In this document: positions 1 to 11,170 of the stretch, in pieces | Position numbering within the stretch: the first letter of the stretch is position 1 | How the letters are laid out: each line of letters starts with the position of its first letter | From: Didymella arachidicola | Lineage: Eukaryota; Ascomycota; Dothideomycetes; Pleosporales; Didymellaceae | Direction of reading: 5' to 3' | Assembly (NCBI GenBank): GCA_016630955.3 | Contig: CM049997.1 | Coordinates: 558,001-622,000, forward strand | DNA length: 64,000 nt | The notes under the pieces: model-generated | What the model was told of the DNA's origin: nothing | Seen by the model: the letters and a program-made list of their open reading frames with translations, nothing else | Database searches by the model: none | Translations under genes and position numbers: made by a program

Positions 1-342
1 CTCAGCAAAACCAAGGAAGTTCTCTCCCGCCCGCTAAGCCCAACCTCATTCGTTTGACCTTACTTAAACTGTAGGTTAAGCCCTTCCGCGCGCTCACTGC
101 GTCGCGAAAACGTTCCGGACGAGGCTCACTATTGACAATACCCACAGGGCCTCGAATTTGCGGCTTAAACAATCTCACCTGCCTACAACCTCGACACCCG
201 CTATTTGCAACTTCACCTCGAGCTTTTAGCGGGCGCCGTGTATTCATAACACGTCTCCGACTTTCCTATTCCCTATATACCAGACCAGGAAGCGCCAGAG
301 TCACCCCGCGACAGAGGTTGCTGCACCTACCCGTCGCCCAAC
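1..342 (+). promoter_or_regulatory. Upstream region of the trehalose complex gene
   Basis: No coding sequence is supported here. A TATATA run lies at 274-279, about 64 bases before the chosen ATG at 343, which fits a core promoter or short 5' leader. Nothing else specific was recognised. Confidence 0.4.
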
Positions 343-3180
343 ATGACAACCTTTGTGGTGTCACTGTGAGCTCACCACTTCACTGTAAGCAGCTACAGAC
401 TAACAAAAAAGATTCCTGCCCTACACAGTAGACTTCCATGAGTCGAAGTCTGCAGAACCCAGCCCTAAGCCAGCTGCAGCTGCCCCGTCTGGCCCGCCCA
501 AGGTGATCGACATTGGGAGACAGCCCTCGAAAAACAGCCTGCAAGATGCACAGCAGCCACCAAGCGTCCTTAAGCGGGCACCTCCCTCGCACATCAACCT
601 GCCGAAAACGCCCTTGTCTATGCTCGAGCAGGATGACTTCTTCACCCCCGCTCAGCCAAGCGCCGCGACCCACTTTCCAAAGCCCTCAGACCCTCGAAGC
701 CTAGTACGAAGCGACGCACATATCCCTGAGTGGGGCGGCAGCGGTCTCTTCTTCAACCAGCCCCAGTCAAGAGCGAACCCTGCACCACCTGACACAATTC
801 TCGAGTACGCGAAAGCACAGGAGCGGGCACAAATACTGAAAGAGCGCCAGAAGGGTCCTGTCCACGCTGAGCCAAAGCCTGCAGACCCTCGATGGGCTAC
901 AGAGTACACAGTCAGACCTGCTGTACAAGGCAACGGCGGTCTGGCCAACGCTGTGCGTGCGGCTGTCGACAACAAATGCTTGAAGGACGTGCTTTCCGTT
1001 GGTCTCATCGGTTTTCCTACCGACAGCATCGACGCTGAGAAGAAGTCAGAGATCTACGAAAAGCTGGAGGATGAGCACGACGCTCTGACAGTCTACGTCA
1101 GCGACAAGGACTTCGATGGTCACTATGCACATTTCTGCAAGACCATATTATGGCCAGTCTTCCACTATGTCATTCCTGACCACCCCAAGAGCAAGGCTTT
1201 CCTCGACCATTCTTGGGTATTCTACGTTCAGGTCAACCAAGCTTTCGCCGACAAGGTTGTCAAAAACTATAAGCGCGGCGACATTATCTGGGTGCACGAC
1301 TATCATCTTTGCCTAGTCCCTCAGATGATCCGCCAGAAGCTGCCAGACGCACAAATCGGTTTCTTCCTCCACACTGCGTTCCCTTCTTCAGAGGTCTTTC
1401 GATGCTTGGCCGCACGAAAGGAGCTGCTGGATGGCATGCTCGGTGCCAACTTGGTTGCTTTCCAGACGCCAGAGTACGCACACCACTTCCTCCAGACGTG
1501 CAGTCGCATCTTGTCCGTCGAAGCAACTGAAGAAGGCGTCCAGCTTGACACCCGCTTCGTCAACGTTGGGTCATCACCCATCGGTATCGACCCTCGCGCG
1601 CTTGCTCTCGCCCGCGAGGAGCCCGATGTCTTGGAGTGGATACAAACCATGCAAAAGCGCTACGAGGGCAAGAAGGTCATCGTTGCGCGTGACAAGTTGG
1701 ACAACATCCGCGGTGTACGCCAGAAACTTTTGTCGTACGAGCTGTTCTTGAACAAGAACCCGCAGTGGAGGGATAAGGTTGTCCTCATCCAGGTCGCTAC
1801 CTCCACGACCGAGGATCATGAGCTTGCTGCGACAGTTTCTGAGATCGTTACACGTATCGACGCTGTGCACTCAACGCTCACACACAATCCACTCGTCTTC
1901 CTGAGGCAAGATATTGCATTCTCCCAGTACCTTGCTCTCCTCTCGATCGCCGATGCTCTTGCAATCACATCGCTTCGTGAAGGTATGAACCTGACCTGCC
2001 ACGAATTCGTCATCTGCCAGGACGGCCGTGCTAGCGACAAGAAGCACGCACCTGTCATACTCAGCGAGTTCACCGGCAGTGCTTCTATCTTTGACGGCGC
2101 TGAGCTGGCCGTCAACCCCTGGGACTACGGTGGCATTGCAGAAGCGTTCAAGATTGCCCTGGAGATGAACGAGGAGGAGAAGGAGAGGCGCTATACAAAG
2201 TTGCGCAACCAGGTCATGCACCACACCGGTGACTACTGGGTCAGCAACCTGAGTGAATACCTTGCCAAGGTTCACCAAGAGCAGTACAGCCGTGACACGA
2301 TGTCGATCCCTCGCCTTTCGGCCAGCAAGCTCGCCAGCTCCTATGAGAAGGCATCAAAACGCCTCTTCCTACTCGACTACGAAGGCACACTCGCTTCGTA
2401 TGGGTCGGTCAAGAGCACTGTCCTTACCAACACAGAGCGTGTTATCGATGTCCTCCGGGAGCTGGTTGCTGACAAGAAGAACGCTGTCTACATCATGAGT
2501 GGCCGTACTGTCCAGGAGACAGAATTGCTGTTTGACCGCCTGCCCGGCTTGGGCATAATTGCTGAAAATGGCTGCTTCCTTCGCGAGCCCAACTCAGATG
2601 AATGGATCCAGTTTCCTAACGAGGAGAAGACTATCAAATGGAAGGACTCCGTCAAGCCCATCCTTCAGTACTACCTGGAGCGCGTCGAAGGCAGCCGTGT
2701 CGAGGAGCGCCACTGTGCGATCCTCTTCCGCTACGATAAGGCCAACGATCCTGATGCGTCCATCCGCCACGCTGGCGACTGCGCCAATCACATCAACGAT
2801 GCTTGTGAGCAGCAACGCGTGAAAGCCATTCCCTCGCGTGACTACGTCATCATTGAGCCCATCGACTTCGACAAGTCTACCGCCGCCCAGCATGTCCTCA
2901 GCAAGTGCGAGGAGTCCGCCAAGAAGCCTGATTTCTTGTTCGTCGCTGGCAATGACCGTGATGATGAGGTCGTGTTCAAGTGGGCCAAGAAGCTGAAGGA
3001 GGACTCAGCCATCCCGAACGTACAAACCGTCACCGTCGGCGACAGAAATTCCGTTGCGCTCTCTACCCTGCCCAACGGTACAACTGGTAAGTTGCTCACT
3101 ACTCAACATAATCAGCATTTTGCTAATGTGTTGCAGGTCTCCTTGGTGCCCTGAACAGGCTCGCCAAGCTCCAGTCGTAG
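343..3180 (+). CDS. TPS3: Trehalose-6-P synthase/phosphatase complex subunit, Tps3/Tsl1-like
   Basis: Spliced 913-residue protein, exons 343-365, 412-3086 and 3137-3180. It has a glycosyltransferase-20 domain (about 190-620, with a WVHDYHL motif near 302-308 and LREGMNL) followed by a trehalose-phosphatase HAD domain (about 655-890). The ATG at 343 is chosen because splicing the 46-nt intron (branch CTAAC at 400-404) creates an N-terminus MTTFVVSLFLPYTVDF, the start typical of the yeast Tps3/Tsl1 family; no ATG opens the long frame itself. HAD motif I reads DYEGT (about 663-667) instead of DxDGT, so the general-acid Asp is Glu while the nucleophile remains; a GNDRDDE motif IV is present. I infer a regulatory or weakly active subunit of the cytosolic complex that makes trehalose via trehalose-6-phosphate. 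A catalytic Tps2-type enzyme is the alternative. Confidence 0.88.
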
Positions 3181-4224
3181 ATTGACCAGGAGCGCTGCCT
3201 TGCTTCCTGGGACCTCTCCTCTGAAGAGGCACCACCCCAGTGCCCATTGACGTCAGCGCTTCGGCGTGATTCGGTTCTGCAGTGATTTTTTCTTCACAAT
3301 ACATGGCTTAGAATGGCATTAAATTTAGCGCAGCATGAAGGGACACAAGGAAGATCCATGAAAAGGGATGCCACAGCTTACGATGTGATGACGACTATGC
3401 TCGGTTCAGCGTGCATGAGTGGAGTTGGAACGGTCCTCTATATTCCAGTTCAATACCAGAGTATCGATACATTCTTCGTGTACCTAGAACTGTCTCGAAC
3501 ACAACGTTCAATTCTGATTACGTGCAGACTCGCGATCCTTCCCAATCGATGCATGTGAGCGGTGGCTGCGCACCATTTCCCTAAACAAGGGACGCCTTAC
3601 CTCAGATCTGAGTACCGGTACGGGGTACTTCGCCTCAGCCTTGTGCGTCCCGAGCGTATTTGGGCGCGAAAGGCGGGGGATGAGTCTGCGGTGTGGGTGG
3701 ATCCACAATGACCGGTTAGGCGTGCAACGCGGCCGGTGGCGGTGCTGGACAATCGACACCATGTTCGTCATAGGCAGGAGATCAGATCTTTGCAAGTGAC
3801 AATAGTAGATATTATTTTCCAGTCTTTGCATCCCGCTGACCACTGAATCCGAGCAGCTGCGCCCGTGGGATCAGTTATGCGCAGCTCAAGGGTATAGATC
3901 CGTACAAGACCGTTGATTTGAGAGAACTGTAAAGGCCGTAACATGGTAGTCATAAGTCGTGAAGCCTTTTGCATGGGCCATAAAACATATTTTGATGCTG
4001 GGCGTTGAGAAGAGGGAGAAGAGGCGTACAATCATGGGAAGTAAGTTCCAAATGATCGCGACAACGCTAAAGGTTGTAACCCCATAGAAGTGAGCCGGAA
4101 CACGTGTTACATGATCATTGTGGCATCCAGAACGACATTAGAAATTTGCCGACGAGACGAGACGAGTATTTCGTTTGGTTGTCGGACGAGATACTCACAG
4201 CCAGTCGCTGCTGCAGATAATCGG
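3181..4224. other. Convergent intergenic region
   Basis: This lies between the 3' ends of two convergent genes. Only short reading frames without recognisable motifs are present. It presumably holds two 3' UTRs; no repeats or RNA genes were seen. Confidence 0.5.
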
Positions 4225-6844
4225 CTATTTCATATCAGCATTCTGACTTGGGCGCGTCTTATTGGGTGACTTACTGTTCTCCTTGACCAGCTGTGCGACC
4301 TGTCGCACGAAGCTTACACTTGATTCATCGCCAAAACCAACCTCTTTCTCCCAGTCATGCTCCGAATTGAGCAAAGGATTGTGCTTGCGGTTGTACTTCC
4401 ATCGGAAGATCTGCTGGATGAAGTGCGCTTGTTCGTCAATCTCTCTATTGGCATGATCTGCAAGAGCTTGAGCATCGCGGTTGTCGAGTCCTTCGGTCTG
4501 CGTTTTGGTGGTCTGCACAAGATGAATTGTCTTCTGTTGATCCTCGAGTGCCATGCACATGCCGACAATAGTCATGAACGCTGCTAACCATTTGTCGCAG
4601 CCCTTCGAAGACTTGAAGACCTGTTGGAGCTTGTTCAAGAGCGAGTTCTGAATCGTTCGTTGCACTCGGGAGAAGAAATATTTGAGTTGGCGATTTGTCA
4701 TGCGTGGTGATGCGTACGACTCGTTGCGGCCGTTGAATGAATGCATGCGTGAAAGTGTAGCATATTTCGTCTCGGGTGCAATGGTAAGGGTGTGTGACAT
4801 GATAAAGGTAACAATGATGAGGCGGTTAATCTCACGAAACAACTTCGACTCGTCCTCATTCTTCGGCTTGACTCTTGTCATCAGTCTGAATAGCTTTTGT
4901 TGGAAGTCGTTGTCATCTTCCATCCAGCAAAGCTCGCCGAATGCATCCAGGTGATTATCAGCGATGTCGCTGACATACCGCTCATACTTCTTTTCCTCAT
5001 TGTAGTTGATATGGACCATACCGAGTGGTGGGCTCTGCTTTAAATGCATCATACGTTTGTTCGACCCTGGATCCGTGCGATATTGGATTTGTTGGATGAG
5101 TGCATCCCCCTTGGGAACAAACTCATAGACTTTAACAGGAATTCGCGGCATCTTATCTTGACCGCATGTCATCATGACTGTGAGCTCGAGATTGTTCCAT
5201 TGATGGATGTGTTGAGATACGTATTGTGTGAGGAATTGGTCTTCGTGCATCTGCGAGACAAGATGTGGGATAAAGGCTGATGTCAAGTCGATGAGCTTGA
5301 CACGCGAGCAGCCTAGGCCACAATCGGCGTTCGGACGCTGGGAGCGCTTAAGGCACCTCTCGCAGGTGTCTCCAGGCCCGCACTTGTCTCTTTGAAGGAC
5401 ACAGTGCCAGCATGCCACAATCTTCCGCATGTCGTGCGCGGACTTTGCGACCCTGGGATCCAGGTGTGTACCCAGTGCGCGACCTCCTGATTTGCTCATA
5501 GCTTTCGATGTCGAGTCCCGTCTCACCTGCTCCGGCTCGGGAGAAGTACCGAAAGAGATCTCGGGTATTGGCTGGCCAGGCGATGCGCTGCCTCGCAACG
5601 ATGACTGAGGAGGTGGGAACACGCTTGCAATGGGTTGATGCACGGCTGGTGTGTCAAACATCTCGGAATCTGCTTGCTGATAGGAGTACTTTCCATCAGA
5701 GCTGCCCAGGCTCGGTGTCGAAGCATGTGAGCTGGGGACAGGCTGGCAGAGAGACTGGGAGTATTGTCCGACTGAAGAGGTGGATGGCGATGGCGGAACG
5801 AACTGATCTTGGCTCGATACGATGTAGTTGTCAGTAAGCAGCACTGACGATGCATCGCGGTTTACGAAAGTCGGTTGGGTCGGTGACTGCAGTGCTCCAT
5901 TGAAGCGGTGCTCCACAGGGCTTTGGATGAATGATGATTGAGATCCGCGATGCTGATGTCGTTGCCCCATGTCCTGCGCGGTGAAGCCAAACATCATGTC
6001 TTGTGGTGGATTCATGGGCTCGCTGGGAGAAACTAGAAAAGTTGGATCTGTGAAATTTTCCGTCCAAGAGTTGACGTGATTGTTGTTTAGGAACTGTGTG
6101 TAGAGAGTAGGATCAGAGGCCGGATCAAGCATGACATGTCCGGTCTGCGGAATCCCTCCGAACCGAGGAGTCGTTTGACCATCCCATGGGTCCTGCTGCT
6201 GTCGCTGGAGGTGTGCCGGCAGCTGAGTTGTGTAGTTCGGACTGAACACTGCATTTTGTGCTTGAGCAGCCATCATGTTCTGTTGCGGTAAGTTTTGCAT
6301 ATTGAATTGCGAATGAAACTGCTGCTGCTGTGCCAAAGTACTATTGAACACATCGTGGAGTACTGACCTTGTCAGTCCAAATTACCTCAGCTCAGATGCT
6401 TGACATACCTTGATCACTGAAAAATCTCGTGGAGTCCACAGCCTGAATGTTGCTGTGCGAAGCCTGTGTCGACATGATGTTGGAATCTTGTTGATAGAAG
6501 CTGCGCATGTCGGGGTTGTCGAGCATCTCCACCTCGAAGGATTCGTTGTCTGGAGTCCTTACAGATATAGGAGAATTCGAAAAACTGCCATCATCCCAAT
6601 AGATCTGATCCGGCACCTGTTCCTGGTTTGGCACGGGTTGCTGAGAAGGGTTGCGGCTCAGCGGTGGAGGCGTTGTGATGAGGGGGCCGGGGGAGTAATT
6701 TCCAGGCGACAATCCAGAATGGTTGATCATGGAGTCCGTTGGGGTCTTGGAGCGGCGAGCAACATCTTGGGCCAGCTCAAATGCGGACGGTTGGTAATAA
6801 AATTGATGCTGCGGCGGGTATGAGTACTGAGGGAATCCGGACAT
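4225..6844 (-). CDS. Atypical Zn2Cys6 fungal transcription factor
   Basis: Two exons (6844-6409 and 6362-4225, intron 46 nt) give 857 residues. The first half is Gln/Pro/Ser-rich low-complexity sequence with many QQ runs, typical of activation or disordered regions. A cysteine cluster begins near residue 462 with spacing C-x2-C-x6-C-x5-C-x2-C-x10-C, close to the binuclear zinc cluster, preceded by a basic DPRVAKSAHDMRK stretch. The remaining C-terminal part (about 500-857) is mostly helical and resembles uncharacterised conserved fungal proteins of this class; I do not recognise a classical fungal_trans domain. The ATG at 6844 opens a tyrosine/proline-rich N-terminus. Likely nuclear DNA-binding regulator; targets unknown. 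Confidence 0.8.
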
Positions 6845-8159
6845 GATGCGCAGAGGGGCGCTTTGAGCGCCCGGGCAGGATCAGAGGACCCTGGGACTAT
6901 AGCTCCTGAGTTGCCTGGTAGAACTATGCGCGAGCGCTGGCTTTTCGGCCTGGTGGCCCTGAAATGACAGAATCGCAAAGACAGACGGCTCGCGGGACTT
7001 CGAAACAGAAGGCAGCGATAGACGGGTGGTCCGGGCAAGCAGAGGAACGTATAGCACCGGGCGAGGGAGGACGCGCAAGAAGAATCTCTCCAAAGCGGCT
7101 GAGAATGGAGAGTGAGGATTGCTTCCAACTCGCGGTTAAGCGCATCTCACGGTGCCCCACGCCCACCGGTGAAGCAGGATGGCGCCGGTGGCAGCTATTG
7201 GCTTAGCTGCAGCCCATCTGCAATGCACCCGGGTCGCACCAAACCGCAATTGACGCTCGCGCTGCGCTCCACCAAGAAGTTTGGCACTGAAGAATTCGAG
7301 ATGCAACTGACCGTCGTCGGCCGGACTTGCACTCGTCGATCGCGGTCTTTGCGCTGGTAAGGCTGCGAGTTCGAAATATCCCGTTGAAGTGCTACAGGAT
7401 CTCGACCTTAGCCTGAGGCCTCGAGGTCGTGCCGAGCTGCACTGCGCCTCGCTCGCTAAGCCCGAGTTTCATCAAAAGGCGGTGTTCACAAAGCGAATTG
7501 CGAGTCGCACAGCTGCTGATGAACAGGACTGGCGCAAACTGTTCATTGTTTGCCGGTCTGTAGCAGTTGCCGCTGACATACACAGCCTGGCTCTGTCGTG
7601 GGCGTGAGGCATGGTGACCAACCTTATAAGCTGGAGCCAATGGTTTGCTCCAGTGATCTGCGACAGGTTTCCCCTTGTCGGTCAGTAGCCGTCTGCATCA
7701 TGCGTTGGCGCTTGACGGCTCCAACGCACATCTGCGAAACATATTCGCGATGGTGTGCATCTCTTGCGCATGCTGGCAAGGTTGGTGCGAGGAGTCGTGG
7801 GCAGCTGGGCTAACGGTTGGTTTTGCGGGGACGAGGAGAAGCTGAGCTCACGACTGCAAGAACGTGGAAGGGAAACCCAGGTTCGAGGCTGTGAAAAGCG
7901 GAAAGCGGCTTTGAGGAGCTGTGCTGACCGTAACTTCGCGAGACTGCCTTGCTCCGTGACATGTACAACATGAATGATGGAGATGTCAACAAGCAGACAA
8001 AGCTGTCTCCAACTCATCAGGCAACAGCGGTTCTGTTTACTGCTTCTCCAGCTTTGATGACACCTGCGTCGCAGAGCGAATGGCAGGTGGTGTCTGCGCG
8101 TTTATGCCGACGGGCCCGCTTCTCCTTGAAGTTGACCAATAGCAAGTCGCTTTGCTGCT
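6845..8159. other. Shared upstream region of two divergent regulators
   Basis: The stretch separates the divergent start codons of two zinc-cluster genes, so it holds both promoters. Several short open frames exist on both strands but none shows a domain, hydrophobic pattern or plausible splice partner. No tRNA or repeat was seen. Confidence 0.5.
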
Positions 8160-10661
8160 ATGTCATCCTTCGGGCTCACGATGCGCTCCACACGGAATAA
8201 ACATCGGTCTCGGGACAGTAGCGACCTGAGCAATAATCTCAACAGCAGAGGGCTGTTGTGTCCATTACTATCCTCCGATTGGGATCGGTCACTCCTCAGC
8301 CATGTCAAGGGAGCTCAGAAGGAACGGAAAGCCAAGAAGGTCTGTCAATACTCCGAGACTTTCGGCAAAGCTAATCAGAGCCCAAGTTGCGAGCCGTGCA
8401 GAATCTCGAAGATCCGGTGCGACCACACACCAGGAACGTGTCAGAAATGTCAAGCGCGAGGCATCGCTGAGCAAGTGAGCCGACGAATATGCCACAATTA
8501 AGTTACACGGTGTTGACCACTGGAGTGTTTTTATCATCCCAATCCTATGACCAAGCCGGCTGGCACACCACGCAAGAAGCCCGAGCCACGCCGTCGAAAG
8601 CTCAGTACGCACCCTGAGAGGCTTGCTCCATTGACCTTGAGCCCACCAACACTCAGGAACGACCTGGGGAACTCCTGGCCAACGCCACCTGAGACCACTG
8701 CCAGAGCAGGATCTACCAAGCCAAATCAGGACCCTACACGAGGTTTCTTTCTCGGATCGACTAGCTATGCCAGTGTGTTCGTCGAAGAGCAGCCTCTGCC
8801 TGATAGCGTGCACGAGCAGCCGTCAGAAAGGACGAGCAGGACACCTTCTGTGTCTGACAGATCTGTACTTGGCAGCCGCCATTGCCAGATCGGCATAGGT
8901 CATTCAATCGTCACGAAGCTTCTGCCGATCTCATTCTTCGAGAAGTCTTTCAAGTTGTATTTTGAACAACAAAAGGCCTCTGCATTGATAGGCCCGCTGA
9001 TCATATCGGCTCTGCCACAATTGAAATTAGACCTGGCTCAGCTTGCAAACACCGAGAACGATACCGTCGCGATATACGCTGAGATGACAAGGAACACGGC
9101 GCGACCCATGAGAGTACCTCCTGATATGCGCGCTTCAGAGTTCCATACGCTGTTCACGGGTAAAAACTTACGGTGGGAAACGCTCGGTCTCATACTGGCT
9201 ATTGTATGCTCCAATGCTCAATTTACATCACCACACGACCCAATTTTCACGCTCGATGATGGCACAAGGCTCGACAGGGACGAACTAATCGAAGACATGA
9301 TTCATGCTTCCAATGACTGCATACATCTCTGCCAGATTCACGGCGCTGTCAACGATATTATGGTGTGGCTGATCTACACCAATATGCTCACGATCAGCAG
9401 CTCCTACGGTGATAATTGTAGGTAGTAGCCTTAGAGACGCTTCCCTCACCGCTAATGAAGATAGATCACGGGACTTGGCGCCGACTTGGAGATAGCGTAT
9501 CAGCTCTGTATGCTACCGGCATGCATTGCGAAGGAGGATATGCAGAACGAACGAATTCAGAGCCGTTGTTTCTACGCGAAGCCAGAAGACGATTGTATTC
9601 TGCAGTCTATCGAATCGACAAGACACTGGCCATTTTCTTTGGTCGTCCACCAATGATAGGCTGGAGGTACAGTGATCGAAAGCAATTGCTCGACGTCAGT
9701 GACGATGTCATTGTCTCTGAAAATCCCGAGGTCATCAACAAGGCGTTGTCACGATTGGACGGAAACGGTTGGAACACAGACGGCCACATACACCCCTCGA
9801 CATGTATTCGATTGCGCTGTCAGCATGCTGTATTCAAAGAGCGGCTACTGGAGCAGTCATTGTCCGGGGAGAAAGACAGTGATGTAGCCCACAATATGAG
9901 GTGAGTGAACGGCTGAGACTCCGTCGAGCTATCTAGACTGAACTTATCCCAGAACGATATCAGCGGAATGCTCGCAGTATTGGGAGTCCCTGCCTAGCCA
10001 TCTGCGCTACGAGATGTACGACAACGACTCTGCCTGGCATCGACTTGGCGCCGGTATCACAGTGCGCCTGATATCTGCCTACCTCGAGAATTTGCACACA
10101 CACTTCCAGATTCAACGCCTCCTCCAGCGTCAAACACAACAAGCCCTCCCTGCCTTACTCGACGTGTCTCTCAAACTACTCTCTACTGTCCTCGTTTTCA
10201 CCAAACCTCTGAACGGTGCTTACGAGACGCGACGGCACTTCGCCACGGTCATCATGTTCTACTGCTTCCCCGCGGCCGGTGTCCTTGCGCTTGAGCTGCG
10301 TAAATCCACGATAGAAGGTGTCCCGCTCCCCGATACTGTACTTCGAGCCGATGTGATACGGAACCTCTCCGTGCTGACCTCCAGCCTTGAGTGGCTCATT
10401 CTCCCTGGAGATGGCAATCACAAGCTCTGTACCGAGCTTAATAAAATGCTCGCGCTGGTTCTAGACGAGGTGCTCAACTTTGAGCCACCAACCACCGGTA
10501 GCAATCTCGGCAGTGAGGTGGGCAACATGGCCCCTGCGACAGGACCGGGGTTCTTCGATATCCCAATGCTGGACGGCATGGAGCCTATCCCAACTCAAGC
10601 GGAGGATTTCTTGGCATGGCTGGACGGCGCGGCATGGAACAATACGCAAGATTTGTTTTGA
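8160..10661 (+). CDS. Zn2Cys6 transcription factor with fungal_trans domain
   Basis: Four exons (8160-8474, 8526-9417, 9465-9900, 9953-10661) give 783 residues in one frame. The first intron interrupts the zinc cluster: after splicing the six cysteines have the canonical spacing C-x2-C-x6-C-x6-C-x2-C-x8-C (from residue 77), and the sixth Cys is supplied by exon 2. The other introns fall in the middle-homology region; splicing yields the family-typical YHGTWRRLGD and an in-frame join before ECSQYWESLP. Introns are 47-52 nt. The start is uncertain: 8160 is the first ATG in frame, but another ATG lies at 8181 and an extra 5' exon is possible. The role is sequence-specific transcription regulation in the nucleus; the regulated pathway cannot be read from the neighbours. 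Confidence 0.85.
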
Positions 10662-10801
10662 GAGATTGCATGAATACTGGATGAATACTGGTGTAACACA
10701 TTATCATGCCTCACGTCTATGGGTATCTTTCCCTGACATTCTTATTAAGTTATGCCTGTACAAAAGGGGTCAAACAATCTGATAATGATCCAAGCAGCAT
10801 C

Positions 10802-11170
10802 TCACGAGCTCAAGAAGCCTTTATTCAGCCCAGTGTCGAGTAATAGCTCGCCCGCGCCTCGTTCCGAATCTTCCTCTCTTCTGTTGACAAACCATCCTTT
10901 CCGCTTGGTGCTTTGGTGGTCTTTGTTGGTGCCTGGGCTGAGCTCGAGCTCACTTTACGAAATCAGAACAGGAGCGATGTGTCAAAGGAGAAAACACAAC
11001 TTACGTTTTCGATTGAAGACCGATACAAGATGCTTCTTGACCGTAGACGATGTGGATTTGACGGACGACGCGTCTGACATTGCGTATGATGGTGGCGCGG
11101 TGTATGTGGTTGTCGACGATGTTGATGGCCGGCCTGTCGAGGTATTGTTATGTGATGTGTTGGAAGCCAT
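10802..11170 (-). CDS. Small Ser/Thr-rich protein with PPSY motif
   Basis: Two exons (11170-11005 and 10932-10802) joined across a 72-nt GTAAGT intron give 98 residues. The N-terminal half is Ser/Thr-rich and contains APPSYAMSD, a PPxY-like motif of the kind bound by WW domains, followed by a basic VKKHLVSVFNRKR segment and a charged tail. I do not recognise a named family, though small fungal proteins with a PPSY motif and a basic helix are common. Support comes from the clean intron with a TTCTGAT branch site and a TATA-like element upstream on the same strand. An overlapping 185-codon frame on the other strand is the main competitor. Confidence 0.45.

Noticed and set aside
503..505. GTG at 503 as start of the trehalose complex gene
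   Set aside because: Eukaryotic genes rarely start at GTG, and the spliced ATG at 343 gives the family's exact N-terminus.
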